DNA of 64,000 nucleotides, taken from positions 1 to 64,000 of the forward strand of contig CAIUGM010000014.1 in the NCBI GenBank assembly GCA_903898675.1, written 5' to 3'. Below, piece after piece: positions 27,403 through 35,779 of the stretch. A program made the translations under genes and the position numbers. The notes beneath the pieces are model-generated. The model was not told the DNA's origin, did no database searches, and was given only the letters and a program-made list of their open reading frames with translations. Origin of the DNA: an uncultured Verrucomicrobiota bacterium (lineage in GTDB: Bacteria > Verrucomicrobiota > Verrucomicrobiia > Opitutales > Opitutaceae). Numbering within the stretch: position 1 is the stretch's first letter; every line of letters begins with the position of its first letter.

Positions 27403-28098
27403 TCAGGCCTTCTCCATTGGCTCCTTGGGCTCTTCTTTCACCAAGCCGGCCTTCTGCATGGCGCGTTTCAGATCCTCGGCCTTCTGCTCAAGTTCGGTCT
27501 CCTTTTCCTGCTGGTCCTGCATTTTCTGGAAGAGGGCGGACTCGCTTTGCTCGAGGAATTCCTCGCGCTCCTTGATGGCCTGGCGCTGCTCCTTCATGTA
27601 GGCTTCCTGCCGGTCCAGTTCCTCCTTCAGCTTGCCCAGTGCCTCCATTTCCTCGGGGTTGACCACCGCGCCGGTGGGCGCCACCGGCTGCTTGCGCATG
27701 GCGTCGATGACTTTTTCGCGGGCCTGCAACAACGCCTCGGTTTCCGCCAGTTCGCGGTCGCGCTCGGCGAGCTTGTTTTCCGCCTCGGCCAGGGCCATTT
27801 CCCGCTCTGCCACCTTGGTTTCAAGGGCCCGCAAGGCCTTCTCGAGGCCCTCAACCTGCGCGCCGCTGAGCGAAGGCTTCCCGCCCCACGGCGGACGCGA
27901 CTGGGACATGATCACGCCGATGGATTTGCGGGCCTCGGCCGTGGCCTGCGACGCCTCCTGGGCGCGCTGCAGCGGGCTGATGCGACGCGGCAGGACCAGC
28001 GGCTTGATCCCCGCGGGCTTCAGCGGAAACTTGACGGCACCGGGTGCGGGAAACGCAGGGCCAGCGGCCGCGGCCTTCGGTGGCGGTTGATTATCCAC
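27403..28098 (-). CDS. Coiled-coil protein in the ParA operon
   Basis: A 231-residue protein, GTG start, Pro/Ala-rich for the first 75 residues, then a long Glu/Lys/Ala/Leu heptad-rich coiled coil (about 80-220) broken by a short Pro/Gly stretch (APTGAVVNPEEM). There is no membrane segment or signal. A PRRISPL stretch near 38-44 may be a binding site. In ParA systems, partners that stimulate the ATPase often have basic or disordered N-termini and coiled coils; whether that is the role here is inference. It lies 18 bases after the 322-residue gene. Confidence 0.65.
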   Translation of the reverse strand: MDNQPPPKAAAAGPAFPAPGAVKFPLKPAGIKPLVLPRRISPLQRAQEASQATAEARKSIGVIMSQSRPPWGGKPSLSGAQVEGLEKALRALETKVAEREMALAEAENKLAERDRELAETEALLQAREKVIDAMRKQPVAPTGAVVNPEEMEALGKLKEELDRQEAYMKEQRQAIKEREEFLEQSESALFQKMQDQQEKETELEQKAEDLKRAMQKAGLVKEEPKEPMEKA

Positions 28099-28116
28099 GG
28101 GCGGAGTTCAGGGCGT

Positions 28117-29085
28117 TCAGCCCTTGCCGAACAGGCGGCCGAAGAATCCGCCCTTTTTGCCCTCGACCGGCGTCGCCGACGGAGCGGCGGCCTTGGCCTC
28201 GACCTTGAGAAGATTGGAGGTCAGCCGGACCGCGATGGCCTCGCGGGCCGGGTCGTTGATCACAACAAAGTAGCGTTCGTAGGTGCCGCCGTCGGACACA
28301 TGCTTGACCAGGGCAGCCTTGCCATCCTTGAACCAATCCAGGGCGGCTTGCACCGTGGCGCGCAGCATCGCCTCGTGCTTTTCCGCCTGATCCTTGGTGA
28401 GGGATTTGGCCAGGCTCGCATCTGTCGGATTCAATTTCGCGCCGTAATACTTGCCGAGGCTGAGTTGCTCCACGCGGGGCAGACCGGCGGACACAAGCCC
28501 GATGGCCTCGGCGAGGTGCAGCCCCGTGGAGCCCTTACGGAACGGGAGAAACTGGCCGATCCCCTCCTCGTCGCCATGCGTGAGCGCATTGAGCGCCGTG
28601 CGGAAATCACCGCCCAGCACCACGCGGGTGGACATCTGCTGGCCCAGATTCGCAAAGCCACCGATGGTCTTGACGCCCTCGGACGCGCAGACCATCCGGG
28701 TGCCCTCGGAAAAATTCGCGAGCATCAACGGGTAGTCCTCGGGAATGCCCAGGCGGCCCAGGGTCTTGAGAATGGGATTTTCCTTGGAGGCGGTCTCCTC
28801 GACTTGCGCGACCATGTCGCCAAACGGGTCGTCAAACGCGAGCGTCTCCTTCAGGATGCCGATGAGGTGGTCGGCGCGATCGGTGCTGCCGGCGATTTCC
28901 GGGAGCATCAGCAGTTCATCGTAAGCAAAGTCGATGTACTTGGAGGGCTTCTCATCCTCCGCCTTGTGCGGCCACTCCTTCGTGTCGAGATTTTGCGCCA
29001 GGCTGACGAGCGAGGTATCCGCCATGATGGAATGGTGGAATTTCTTCCGGATCTCGTCCCATTCGGTATTGCTGAATTTTGCCAT
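28117..29085 (-). CDS. Hypothetical protein between ParA and coiled-coil genes
   Basis: A 322-residue soluble protein beginning MAKFSNTEWDEIRKKF. I do not recognise a family. The body is helical, with MADTSLVSLAQNLDTKEWPH near the start and a compact alpha/beta-like end (YERYFVVINDPAREAIAVRLT). A linker rich in Ala, Pro and Lys then leads to a distinct C-terminal peptide, KKGGFFGRLFGKG, basic and aromatic. It lies 22 bases downstream of parA on the same strand and is probably co-transcribed; it could be an adaptor between ParA and a cargo. Confidence 0.65.
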   Translation of the reverse strand: MAKFSNTEWDEIRKKFHHSIMADTSLVSLAQNLDTKEWPHKAEDEKPSKYIDFAYDELLMLPEIAGSTDRADHLIGILKETLAFDDPFGDMVAQVEETASKENPILKTLGRLGIPEDYPLMLANFSEGTRMVCASEGVKTIGGFANLGQQMSTRVVLGGDFRTALNALTHGDEEGIGQFLPFRKGSTGLHLAEAIGLVSAGLPRVEQLSLGKYYGAKLNPTDASLAKSLTKDQAEKHEAMLRATVQAALDWFKDGKAALVKHVSDGGTYERYFVVINDPAREAIAVRLTSNLLKVEAKAAAPSATPVEGKKGGFFGRLFGKG

Positions 29086-29107
29086 ATGCGGTGAGCGTGA
29101 TGAGGGA

Positions 29108-29998
29108 TTAGACCGGGGCGTTTTCCATGATCTCGGCGGCCAGCTTCATGAAGTCGTTGGCGACGGTGTCTTCGTCATTCCCCTCGGAACCAACGAGGAA
29201 AACCGGCAGGCCGAGCGTAACGGCGCGGCGCACGATCATGGCGTCGCGGATCTGCGTGGTGCAGATCTTCGCGCTGGGCGCGCAGCCGCGCTTCTGCGCC
29301 TTGAATTGATTCAGGCGAAGCTGCATGCGCATCTTGGGGACCTCGATGTCGGTGTTCGACTTGATCGAGTTGAAGACGATGCCGTAGACCATCGCGGCGG
29401 GGCCCATCGCGGTGGTGCGGAAGCTCGCCGACGTCTGCTGGAAGCGCATGAGCTTCTCGATCAGCAGGGTGAAACCGATGAGGCTGAGTGCATCCGGATT
29501 CGACGGCACGTAGAGCTCGTTCGCGCAGAACACGCCGTTCTGCGACGCGCGCAAAACGTTCGGCGGACAGTCGAACAGCACGAAGTCGTAGTTGCCCTCG
29601 ATCTCCGCGAGCTGCTCCTGGAAAATGACGTACGACGGCCGCTTGGGGTCCGGCTTGTACTCGCCTTCCAGGTCCACAAGGTTGAACGACGTCGGCACGA
29701 GATCCAGGCCCGGCAGGAGTTTCTCGCCGTCCTTGCCCTCGACCACATCCTTGATCACGCAGTCCTTGAGGCGGGCCGTGCCCGGATCAAAGATCGAATA
29801 AATGGAGCCGGTGCCGGAGGAGTTGATCTTGTTCCAACGATCGAGCTTCATCAGCCAGATGCTCGCGTTCGACTGGGTGTCGAAATCCAAGAGCAAAACA
29901 CGCATGCCGCGACGCGCCAAACTGGCGGCCGTATTTACGATTAGCGATGTCTTGCCGACACCGCCCTTGTAGTTGAGGAAGGCTATCTTGCGTGCCAT
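29108..29998 (-). CDS. ParA/MinD-family ATPase (orphan)
   Basis: From MARKIAFLNYKGGVGKTS (296 residues) the deviant Walker A box KGGVGKT lies at 11-17, switch-like DFDTQSNAS at about 42-50 and the Walker B-like DFVLFDCPPN further on. These place it in the ParA/Soj/MinD group, which form ATP-dependent dimers that bind DNA or membrane and position plasmids, chromosomes or protein complexes. There is no amphipathic C-terminal helix typical of MinD, and no parB or parS-like site is next to it. The two following genes are unrecognised. A role in placing some cell structure is more likely than chromosome partition. The upstream frame extension is not conserved. Confidence 0.85.
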   Translation of the reverse strand: MARKIAFLNYKGGVGKTSLIVNTAASLARRGMRVLLLDFDTQSNASIWLMKLDRWNKINSSGTGSIYSIFDPGTARLKDCVIKDVVEGKDGEKLLPGLDLVPTSFNLVDLEGEYKPDPKRPSYVIFQEQLAEIEGNYDFVLFDCPPNVLRASQNGVFCANELYVPSNPDALSLIGFTLLIEKLMRFQQTSASFRTTAMGPAAMVYGIVFNSIKSNTDIEVPKMRMQLRLNQFKAQKRGCAPSAKICTTQIRDAMIVRRAVTLGLPVFLVGSEGNDEDTVANDFMKLAAEIMENAPV

Positions 29999-30104
29999 TA
30001 AATGGAATGGATATTGCTCACGGCACCATGTCAAGTAAGCCCACGGGCGCCAGTTAAAAATCTTACGAACTTTTTGATTTATACCGGGAAACATTCCCGG
30101 CTTC

Positions 30105-30578
30105 ATGAGTCTCATGACCGAACCGAGCCTGCAGGAAAAGTATGCGCCCTTGAGCAGTTGCTTCGGTTGCGGCCCGGCCAACGCAAAAGGACTGCATATC
30201 CGCAGCTTCGTCCAAGGCGACACTGTCATAGCCACGTGGCACGCCGAACCGCACCACGAGGCGTTTCCCGGCATGCTCAACGGTGGAATCATCGGTTCCC
30301 TGCTCGATTGCCACTGCAACTGGACGGCCGCCTGGCATCTCATGCAACGGCTTAAACTGGAGCAGCCGCTCTGCACGGTGACGGCGGAATACGCGATCAA
30401 GCTGCTCCGGCCGACGCCGACCGACGGTCCGATCGAGTTGACCGCCCGGGTGGTCGATTCGACGGCGGATCGCGCCACCATCGAGGGCGTGCTCACTGCC
30501 GCCGGCAAGCCCCGCGCGACCTGCCGGGGGCTTTTTGTGGCGGTTCAACCCGGTCACCCGGCCTTCCACCGCTGGTAG
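30105..30578 (+). CDS. PaaI-like hotdog-fold thioesterase
   Basis: A 157-residue protein. SSCFGCGPANAKGL at about 17-30 and FPGMLNGGIIGSLLDCH near 53-69 match PaaI/4HBT-type acyl-CoA thioesterases, in which the Asn-Gly-Gly turn and acidic residue in the central helix form the active site. Hydrolysis of an acyl-CoA or acyl-carrier thioester in the cytoplasm is likely; the acyl group is unknown. The gene is divergent from parA with 106 bases between the starts. Confidence 0.82.
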   Translation: MSLMTEPSLQEKYAPLSSCFGCGPANAKGLHIRSFVQGDTVIATWHAEPHHEAFPGMLNGGIIGSLLDCHCNWTAAWHLMQRLKLEQPLCTVTAEYAIKLLRPTPTDGPIELTARVVDSTADRATIEGVLTAAGKPRATCRGLFVAVQPGHPAFHRW

Positions 30579-30645
30579 GCCAGAGTTTGCCTGATCGTCA
30601 CACGCCGCTCACCGGATCGTCACCGGGCAGTGGCAAGGTCTCCGC

Positions 30646-31029
30646 ATGTTTTATGCAGCAAAAATCCTCGCGGTGGACGACGAACCTGAGCTGACCGACC
30701 TCATGCGCTTTCATCTGGTGCGCGCGGGCCACGAGGTTGTCACGGCCGCGAACGGCTGGGAAGCCATCGATGCCATCCAGCACTCCCGGGCGGACATCAT
30801 CATCCTCGACTTGATGCTGCCCGACCTGGATGGATTCGGCGTCTGCGAGATTCTGCGGCGCGATCCCCTCACCGCCACCATTCCGATCATCATTATTTCC
30901 GCGTGGGCCTCGCCTGATTCCCGCAACCTTGGGCTGGAGCTTGGGGCGCTGGACTACATCACCAAGCCGTTCAGCCCGCATGAGCTGGTCGACCGGGTCA
31001 ACCAGCTCCTCCACGCCCGCGCGGTCTGA
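30646..31029 (+). CDS. Single-domain response regulator
   Basis: A 127-residue receiver domain: AVDDEPE near residue 8, phospho-acceptor Asp in IILDLMLPDLDGFG, IIISAW with the switch Ser, and ITKPFSPHEL with the conserved Lys. No output domain follows. It has no kinase next to it; the nearest is the hybrid kinase gene 2 kb downstream. The stop is only one base from the converging TonB-like gene end. Confidence 0.9.
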   Translation: MFYAAKILAVDDEPELTDLMRFHLVRAGHEVVTAANGWEAIDAIQHSRADIIILDLMLPDLDGFGVCEILRRDPLTATIPIIIISAWASPDSRNLGLELGALDYITKPFSPHELVDRVNQLLHARAV

Positions 31030-31030
31030 G

Positions 31031-31702
31031 TCAGTCCGCGGCCAGGTTGAATTCGATCGGCACCGCCATCCGAAACGGCACCGGCCGGCCGTTGCGGCGT
31101 CCCGGTTCAAAGTGCCACTGCAGGACGGCCCGCACCGCCGGATCGGCAAACTCGCGGTGCGAACAATGGATCGCCACGGCCCGCACCACCCGTCCGGCCG
31201 TATCCACGTCGAATTCAACCGTGACTGAACCGGCGATGCCCGCCTGCTGCATCGCAGCCGGATAGGCGGGCGGCGGCCGGACCGTGGCCCGCGGGACACG
31301 GTCGAGCTGCGTAGGCGAAAAAATCTGCGGCTGATTCACGCCAGGGCCGGCAATACCCAGTCCCCCTGGGCCGAAGTCTGGCGGAACGAGAGGCAGATTC
31401 TTCGTGAAATTCCTCGCCCGGTCGTCGACCGGAATGGGGAAATCTGCCGGCTTGGGTGTCATGATCTGGTCCTCAATGACCGGCGGGGTCGGTCCACCGG
31501 CCAGCGGCTGAACCGGCTGCGGCGTTTCATTTTTATCCTCCGGTGGCAGCACGACCGGGTCGTCCGGTTTCGGCGGTGTCGGCAGGGGAATCTCAATGAT
31601 TTTCGGGCTGGGGTGATACGGGGTTTCGACCCATCCCCAAAGCAACGCGACATGCAGGGCCGCGGCAATCGATGCTGGCAGAATATGGTTTTGAATGTTC
31701 AT
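31031..31702 (-). CDS. TonB-family energy transducer
   Basis: A 223-residue protein with a single N-terminal membrane helix (HILPASIAAALHVALLWGW), a Pro-rich linker (EIPLPTPPKPDDPV and beyond) spanning the periplasm, and a C-terminal TonB domain (AYPAAMQQAGIAGSVTVEFDVD ... VRAVLQWHFEPG). TonB couples the proton gradient made by ExbB/ExbD to outer-membrane transporters; no exbBD or receptor gene lies here. A GGAG ribosome binding site precedes the ATG. The 5' end overlaps no credible gene once the thioesterase start is set at 31801. Confidence 0.88.
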   Translation of the reverse strand: MNIQNHILPASIAAALHVALLWGWVETPYHPSPKIIEIPLPTPPKPDDPVVLPPEDKNETPQPVQPLAGGPTPPVIEDQIMTPKPADFPIPVDDRARNFTKNLPLVPPDFGPGGLGIAGPGVNQPQIFSPTQLDRVPRATVRPPPAYPAAMQQAGIAGSVTVEFDVDTAGRVVRAVAIHCSHREFADPAVRAVLQWHFEPGRRNGRPVPFRMAVPIEFNLAAD

Positions 31703-31800
31703 GGGTAACTCCAGCAGGACTACGTTTGCGGCAGAGGTTTCTTAGACGTGATCGCATTTCCGCCGTTGCCATCCGGCGCCGCGCTGGCGCAATCAGCGGC

Positions 31801-32235
31801 ATGAAGGCGACCGACCTCGCGCTCAACCAGCTGCTCGGCATTCGCGCAGCCCCGGCCGGAGCGGTTCATCTCTTGGAAATGCCCCACGGTCCCGCGGTTC
31901 TAAATCACCTGGGCACGATCCATGCCGCCGCCCAGTTCGCGCTGGCCGAGGCCGCGAGCGCCGAATGCCTGCAGCGGCATTTTGGCGACCGGGTGGGCCG
32001 GGTCAGGGCCATCGTGCGGCGCGTTGAGGTGAAATACCGCACGGCCGCGACGGGCGACCTGCTGGCTGATGGCGCACCGGATGCCGACACGTTCAATGGA
32101 TTGCTGACCGAGCTGGCCACCCGCGGACGGGCGGCCGCCGTGATCCTGATTGATCTGAAGGACCGCTCCGGCACGCTGACTTTCCATGGCAAGTTTGAGT
32201 GGTTTATTTCGTCACTTCCGCCCGCGGCCCCCTGA
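31801..32235 (+). CDS. Hotdog-fold protein, DUF4442-like thioesterase
   Basis: From MKATDLALNQ (144 residues). An N-terminal LNQLLGI segment, LNHLGTIHAAAQFALAEAAS in the central helix and the strand pattern VEVKYRTAAT are typical of DUF4442/YiiD-type hotdog proteins. The likely role is hydrolysis of an acyl thioester, with unknown substrate. Its 3' end overlaps the next gene by 50 bases in another frame. An upstream in-frame ATG at 31672 would overlap the start of the TonB-like gene and is rejected. Confidence 0.75.
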   Translation: MKATDLALNQLLGIRAAPAGAVHLLEMPHGPAVLNHLGTIHAAAQFALAEAASAECLQRHFGDRVGRVRAIVRRVEVKYRTAATGDLLADGAPDADTFNGLLTELATRGRAAAVILIDLKDRSGTLTFHGKFEWFISSLPPAAP

Positions 32236-32923
32236 GGGCAAGGCGGCCACCTGGCTGCTGGTCGTGATGCTCGCTGCGCTGCTGGCCCCGGAGATGGCGC
32301 AGGCTGAAATGCCCGCGTACCTGCGGGAAGCGCTCGGGAAATTCAACCCCGAGGTCCCACGGGAGTGGGCGTACACCGTGACCACCGAGCGCGATGGCAA
32401 GCGGACGACCGAACGGTTCGATGCCTCCCAACCGCCGGAAAACCAATGGCAGCTGCTTTTAATGGAAGGCCGCCCGCCAACCGCGGACGAGCAGACGAAG
32501 TATTTCAAATACAAGGCCGGCCAGGCGCCGGGAGCCACGCAGGCCACGTTCAAGCGGAATGACATTGAGCCCGGCACAGTCGAGCTGGTGCGCGAGACCG
32601 CCGACCGGGCCGAGTTCACCTGTGCTTTTCGGGACGAATCGGCCGCCTCCGACAAGATGCTGGCCCACCTCCGCCTGCGTCTCAGCGTCACCCGGCATGA
32701 TCCCCACGTGGAAAAATACACGCTGGAGCTGCGCGAACCCTATTCTCCGGTACTGGGCGTGAAAATGCATGAGTTGCTGGTGGAAATGACTTTCGCTCCG
32801 CCCAGCGCCGGCCGCCCCAGCCTGCCGGCCCGCAGTTCCTCACATTTTGTCGGCCGGATATTCTTCGTTCCCGTCGAGGAAAACCTGCGTTACGTTTATT
32901 CGGATTTCGTCCGCCTGCCCTGA
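32186..32923 (+). CDS. Exported hypothetical protein
   Basis: A 245-residue protein with an N-terminal basic segment and a hydrophobic signal (TWLLVVMLAALLAPEMAQA, predicted cut after AQA). The mature part is charged, has GKRTTERFDASQPPENQWQLL and a beta-rich C-terminal half, but no known family comes to mind. The annotated start overlaps the thioesterase gene by 50 bases; ATG 32267 would remove most of the signal peptide, so the longer form is kept. It ends 90 bases before the hybrid kinase gene. Confidence 0.65.
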   Translation: MASLSGLFRHFRPRPPEGKAATWLLVVMLAALLAPEMAQAEMPAYLREALGKFNPEVPREWAYTVTTERDGKRTTERFDASQPPENQWQLLLMEGRPPTADEQTKYFKYKAGQAPGATQATFKRNDIEPGTVELVRETADRAEFTCAFRDESAASDKMLAHLRLRLSVTRHDPHVEKYTLELREPYSPVLGVKMHELLVEMTFAPPSAGRPSLPARSSSHFVGRIFFVPVEENLRYVYSDFVRLP

Positions 32924-33013
32924 TCGGGGCGCTCCAACGGCCGCTCATCAGCAAAGGCGTTTGACTTTATGCTGTAATCTTATGGCCTATGCCGGTTAAC
33001 GCCCTTTTCGCCC

Positions 33014-35371
33014 GTGAAAAGACTGCCCTTTCGCTGGAAGCTAATCCTTTTTATAGTCCTGATCTGCGGTGTGAGTCTCTCACTCGCATTTGCGGGGCTG
33101 TATTTCTACGAGGACCGGGAGTTCAACACGGAAGTGCAGCGGCGCGTGGAAAATTCCCGCCGCGTGATGGTCGAAAGCCTGGTGAACCGGCTCGAGCAGG
33201 ACCCGAATTCCACCGACCTGCCGCTCAAGGTACTCGGGACTGACTCGCAGATTGTCGCGCTCGCGGTCTTCGCTCCCGACAACCGGCTTCTGGCCAAGTA
33301 CGTCCGGCCCGGATCGTCTGAAACCATTCCCCCGCCCCAGCGGATCTCCGGCTTGTTCTCCGATGAGCGGGCGGTCGTCTGGACTCCCATCCGCAGCGGC
33401 CAGCGCAACCTGGGCACGCTTTATATCAAGGCCGAGCTCACGCCGGAGGACCTCGACCGCTTCAACAACCTGCTGCGGGGCTCGGGCATCATCTTTTTCT
33501 TCTCCGTCCTGCTGGCCCTCGTGGTCGCCTACCGCCTGCAGGGACTCATCACCCGGCCCATCACCGAGCTGGCCCGCGTCTCGGCCGACATCCAGCGCAA
33601 CCGGGATTACAGCCAGCGCGTGGAGGTCAATGCGTCCGGGGAAATCGGCGAACTGCTCGAATCCTTCAATGCGATGCTGGACACCATCCAGTCCAACACC
33701 GCGGACCTCGAGCTCGCCCGCGTCGTGGCCGAGGAGGCCCGGGAAAAGATCCGCCAGAGCAACGAACAGCTGGAGGAGGCCAACCGCACCCTCGAGGGGC
33801 GCGTGCAGGACCGCACCAAGCTGCTCGCCAAGGCCGTCCAGGACGCCGAGGAAGCGAGCAAGGCCAAGAGCACCTTCCTGGCGAAGATGAGCCATGAGCT
33901 GCGCACGCCGTTGAACGCCATCATCGGCTACAGCGAAATCCTCCAGGAGGACGCCCAGGACGAGGGTGACACCCGCACGGCCGACGACCTCGACAAGGTC
34001 CTCAGCGCCGCGCGCCACCTGCTCGGTCTCATCAACGACGTGCTCGACATCTCGAAGATCGAGGCGGGCAAGATGGAGCTCTTCCTCGAAAGCTTCGAGC
34101 TGACCAAGCTGATCCGCGAGGTCGCCTCCACCGTTTCCCCGCTGATCGGCAAGAAGGGCAACCGGCTCGCCATCGAATGTCCGCCGGACATCGGCTCGAT
34201 TCACGCCGACGCCACCAAGCTGCGGCAGATCCTCCTCAACCTCCTCAGTAACGCCAGCAAGTTCACCGAGCACGGCACCGTCACCCTGCGGGTCGCGCGG
34301 ATCCCGGGCGTGGTCACCGACATCATCGAGCTGGCCATCATCGACACCGGCATCGGCATGACGCCCGAGCAGCTCACCCGTCTTTTCCAAGCCTTCAGCC
34401 AGGCGGATGCATCGACCACCAGCAAGTACGGCGGCACCGGACTCGGCCTCGCGATCTCCAAGCAATTTGCGCAGATGATGAAGGGCGACATCACGGTCAG
34501 CAGCGTGGCGGGCACGGGCTCGACCTTCCTCGTGCGGATGCCGGCCGACGTGGAGACCGGCTCGCCCAAGGTCGTGCACACCACGGACAACAAGCTGACC
34601 AAGTCGCCGTTCCCCTCCACCACCAAGCCGCGGATCCTCATCGTCGACGACGACAAGGAAATCCGGAACGTCGTGGCGGAACTGCTCGAGTTCAGCGGCT
34701 ACGAAACCTACCAGGCCGCCTCCGGCAAACAGGGGCTGGAAATGGCCGAGGATAAACTGCCCGACATGATCCTGCTGGATGTCATGATGCCCGGCATGGA
34801 CGGCTGGACGGTGCTGACCAAGCTGCAGGCCAATCCCCGGCTGGCCGATATCCCGGTCATCGTGCTCAGCGCGGTCGGGGACACGGACATGGCCCTTTCC
34901 CTCGGTGGCGCCACGGTCCTGCTCAAGCCGGTCGACGCCGGCCGTCTCACCGCCGAGATCGCCGCCCAGCTCAGTCCGCTCGCCCGCTGCTATGTCCTGC
35001 TCGTGGAGGATGACCCCGATTCCCGGACCATTATCACCCGCATGCTGGAGAAGGAAGGCTGGCAATTCCGCTCCGCCGCAAACGGCAATGCCGCCCTGCG
35101 CGTCCTCAAGAAAGGCCGGCCCGTCGCCATCGTCCTCGACTTGAAGATGGCCGGTATGAACGGATTTGAATTGCTGGAAATCCTGCAAAAGACCCCCGAC
35201 TGGGCCGGCATCCCGGTCATCGTCGTGAGCTCGATCGACATGACCCAGGACATGAAGGACTACCTCGCCTCCCGGGTCGTCGCCATTCTCCGCAAGGGCC
35301 AGTTCAACCGCGAGGAACTCACGGAACTTATCCGCCCCGCCGTGCAGTCGTGCGCCCTTGCCGAAAGCTGA
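33014..35371 (+). CDS. Membrane hybrid histidine kinase with two C-terminal receivers
   Basis: A 785-residue protein, GTG start. Membrane helices at about 8-31 and 155-175 enclose a periplasmic sensor of about 120 residues, followed by a HAMP domain (RPITELARVSADI) and a coiled coil. HisKA has KMSHELRTPLN with phospho-His294; the HATPase domain shows DTGIGM and GTGLGLAI. Two receivers follow: residues about 543-655 (LLDVMMPGMDG) and about 662-780 (VLDLKMAGMNG). The second has EDDPDSR and an atypical ending LRKGQFN where the conserved Lys is shifted. It starts a coupled three-gene signalling operon with a receiver protein and a cyclase. Confidence 0.92.
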   Translation: MKRLPFRWKLILFIVLICGVSLSLAFAGLYFYEDREFNTEVQRRVENSRRVMVESLVNRLEQDPNSTDLPLKVLGTDSQIVALAVFAPDNRLLAKYVRPGSSETIPPPQRISGLFSDERAVVWTPIRSGQRNLGTLYIKAELTPEDLDRFNNLLRGSGIIFFFSVLLALVVAYRLQGLITRPITELARVSADIQRNRDYSQRVEVNASGEIGELLESFNAMLDTIQSNTADLELARVVAEEAREKIRQSNEQLEEANRTLEGRVQDRTKLLAKAVQDAEEASKAKSTFLAKMSHELRTPLNAIIGYSEILQEDAQDEGDTRTADDLDKVLSAARHLLGLINDVLDISKIEAGKMELFLESFELTKLIREVASTVSPLIGKKGNRLAIECPPDIGSIHADATKLRQILLNLLSNASKFTEHGTVTLRVARIPGVVTDIIELAIIDTGIGMTPEQLTRLFQAFSQADASTTSKYGGTGLGLAISKQFAQMMKGDITVSSVAGTGSTFLVRMPADVETGSPKVVHTTDNKLTKSPFPSTTKPRILIVDDDKEIRNVVAELLEFSGYETYQAASGKQGLEMAEDKLPDMILLDVMMPGMDGWTVLTKLQANPRLADIPVIVLSAVGDTDMALSLGGATVLLKPVDAGRLTAEIAAQLSPLARCYVLLVEDDPDSRTIITRMLEKEGWQFRSAANGNAALRVLKKGRPVAIVLDLKMAGMNGFELLEILQKTPDWAGIPVIVVSSIDMTQDMKDYLASRVVAILRKGQFNREELTELIRPAVQSCALAES

Positions 35372-35398
35372 AACCCAACTACTTTATCCCCTCTCCCT

Positions 35399-35779
35399 AT
35401 GCCCAAGATCCTTTTAGTCGAAGACAACGAAATGAATCGCGACATGCTGACGCGCCGCCTCGAAAAGCGCGGCTACACGCTCCTCATCGCCGCTGACGGC
35501 GGGGTCGGGGTCGCCCTCGCCAAGAGCGCCCTGCCCGACCTCATTCTCATGGATATGAGCCTCCCGGTCATCGACGGTTGGGAGGCCACCAAACTGGTCA
35601 AGGCCGACCCGACGACCAAGGCCATCCCCATCATCGCCCTCACCGCCCACGCCATGGACAGCGATCGCGTCCAGGCCCTGGCGGCCGGCTGTGACGATTT
35701 CGACACCAAGCCGGTCGAGCTCGCCCGCCTGCTGGGCAAGATCGAGGAACTGCTGAAGAAATTCCCGCCCAAGGCATGA
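35399..35779 (+). CDS. Single-domain response regulator (DivK-like)
   Basis: A 126-residue receiver domain with LLVEDNEMNRD, phospho-acceptor Asp in LILMDMSLPVIDG, ALTAHAM with the switch Thr, and DTKPVEL with the conserved Lys; the sequence style (EDNEMNRDML, ALTAHAMDSD) matches DivK-type shuttle regulators. It lies 27 bases after the hybrid kinase and overlaps the cyclase gene by four bases (ATGA), so it is well placed to carry phosphate from the kinase to the next protein. Confidence 0.92.
   Translation: MPKILLVEDNEMNRDMLTRRLEKRGYTLLIAADGGVGVALAKSALPDLILMDMSLPVIDGWEATKLVKADPTTKAIPIIALTAHAMDSDRVQALAAGCDDFDTKPVELARLLGKIEELLKKFPPKA

Noticed and set aside
33080-35188. A 702-residue minus-strand frame
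   Set aside because: Antisense shadow of the hybrid kinase; no motif and high-GC wobble explains the open frame.
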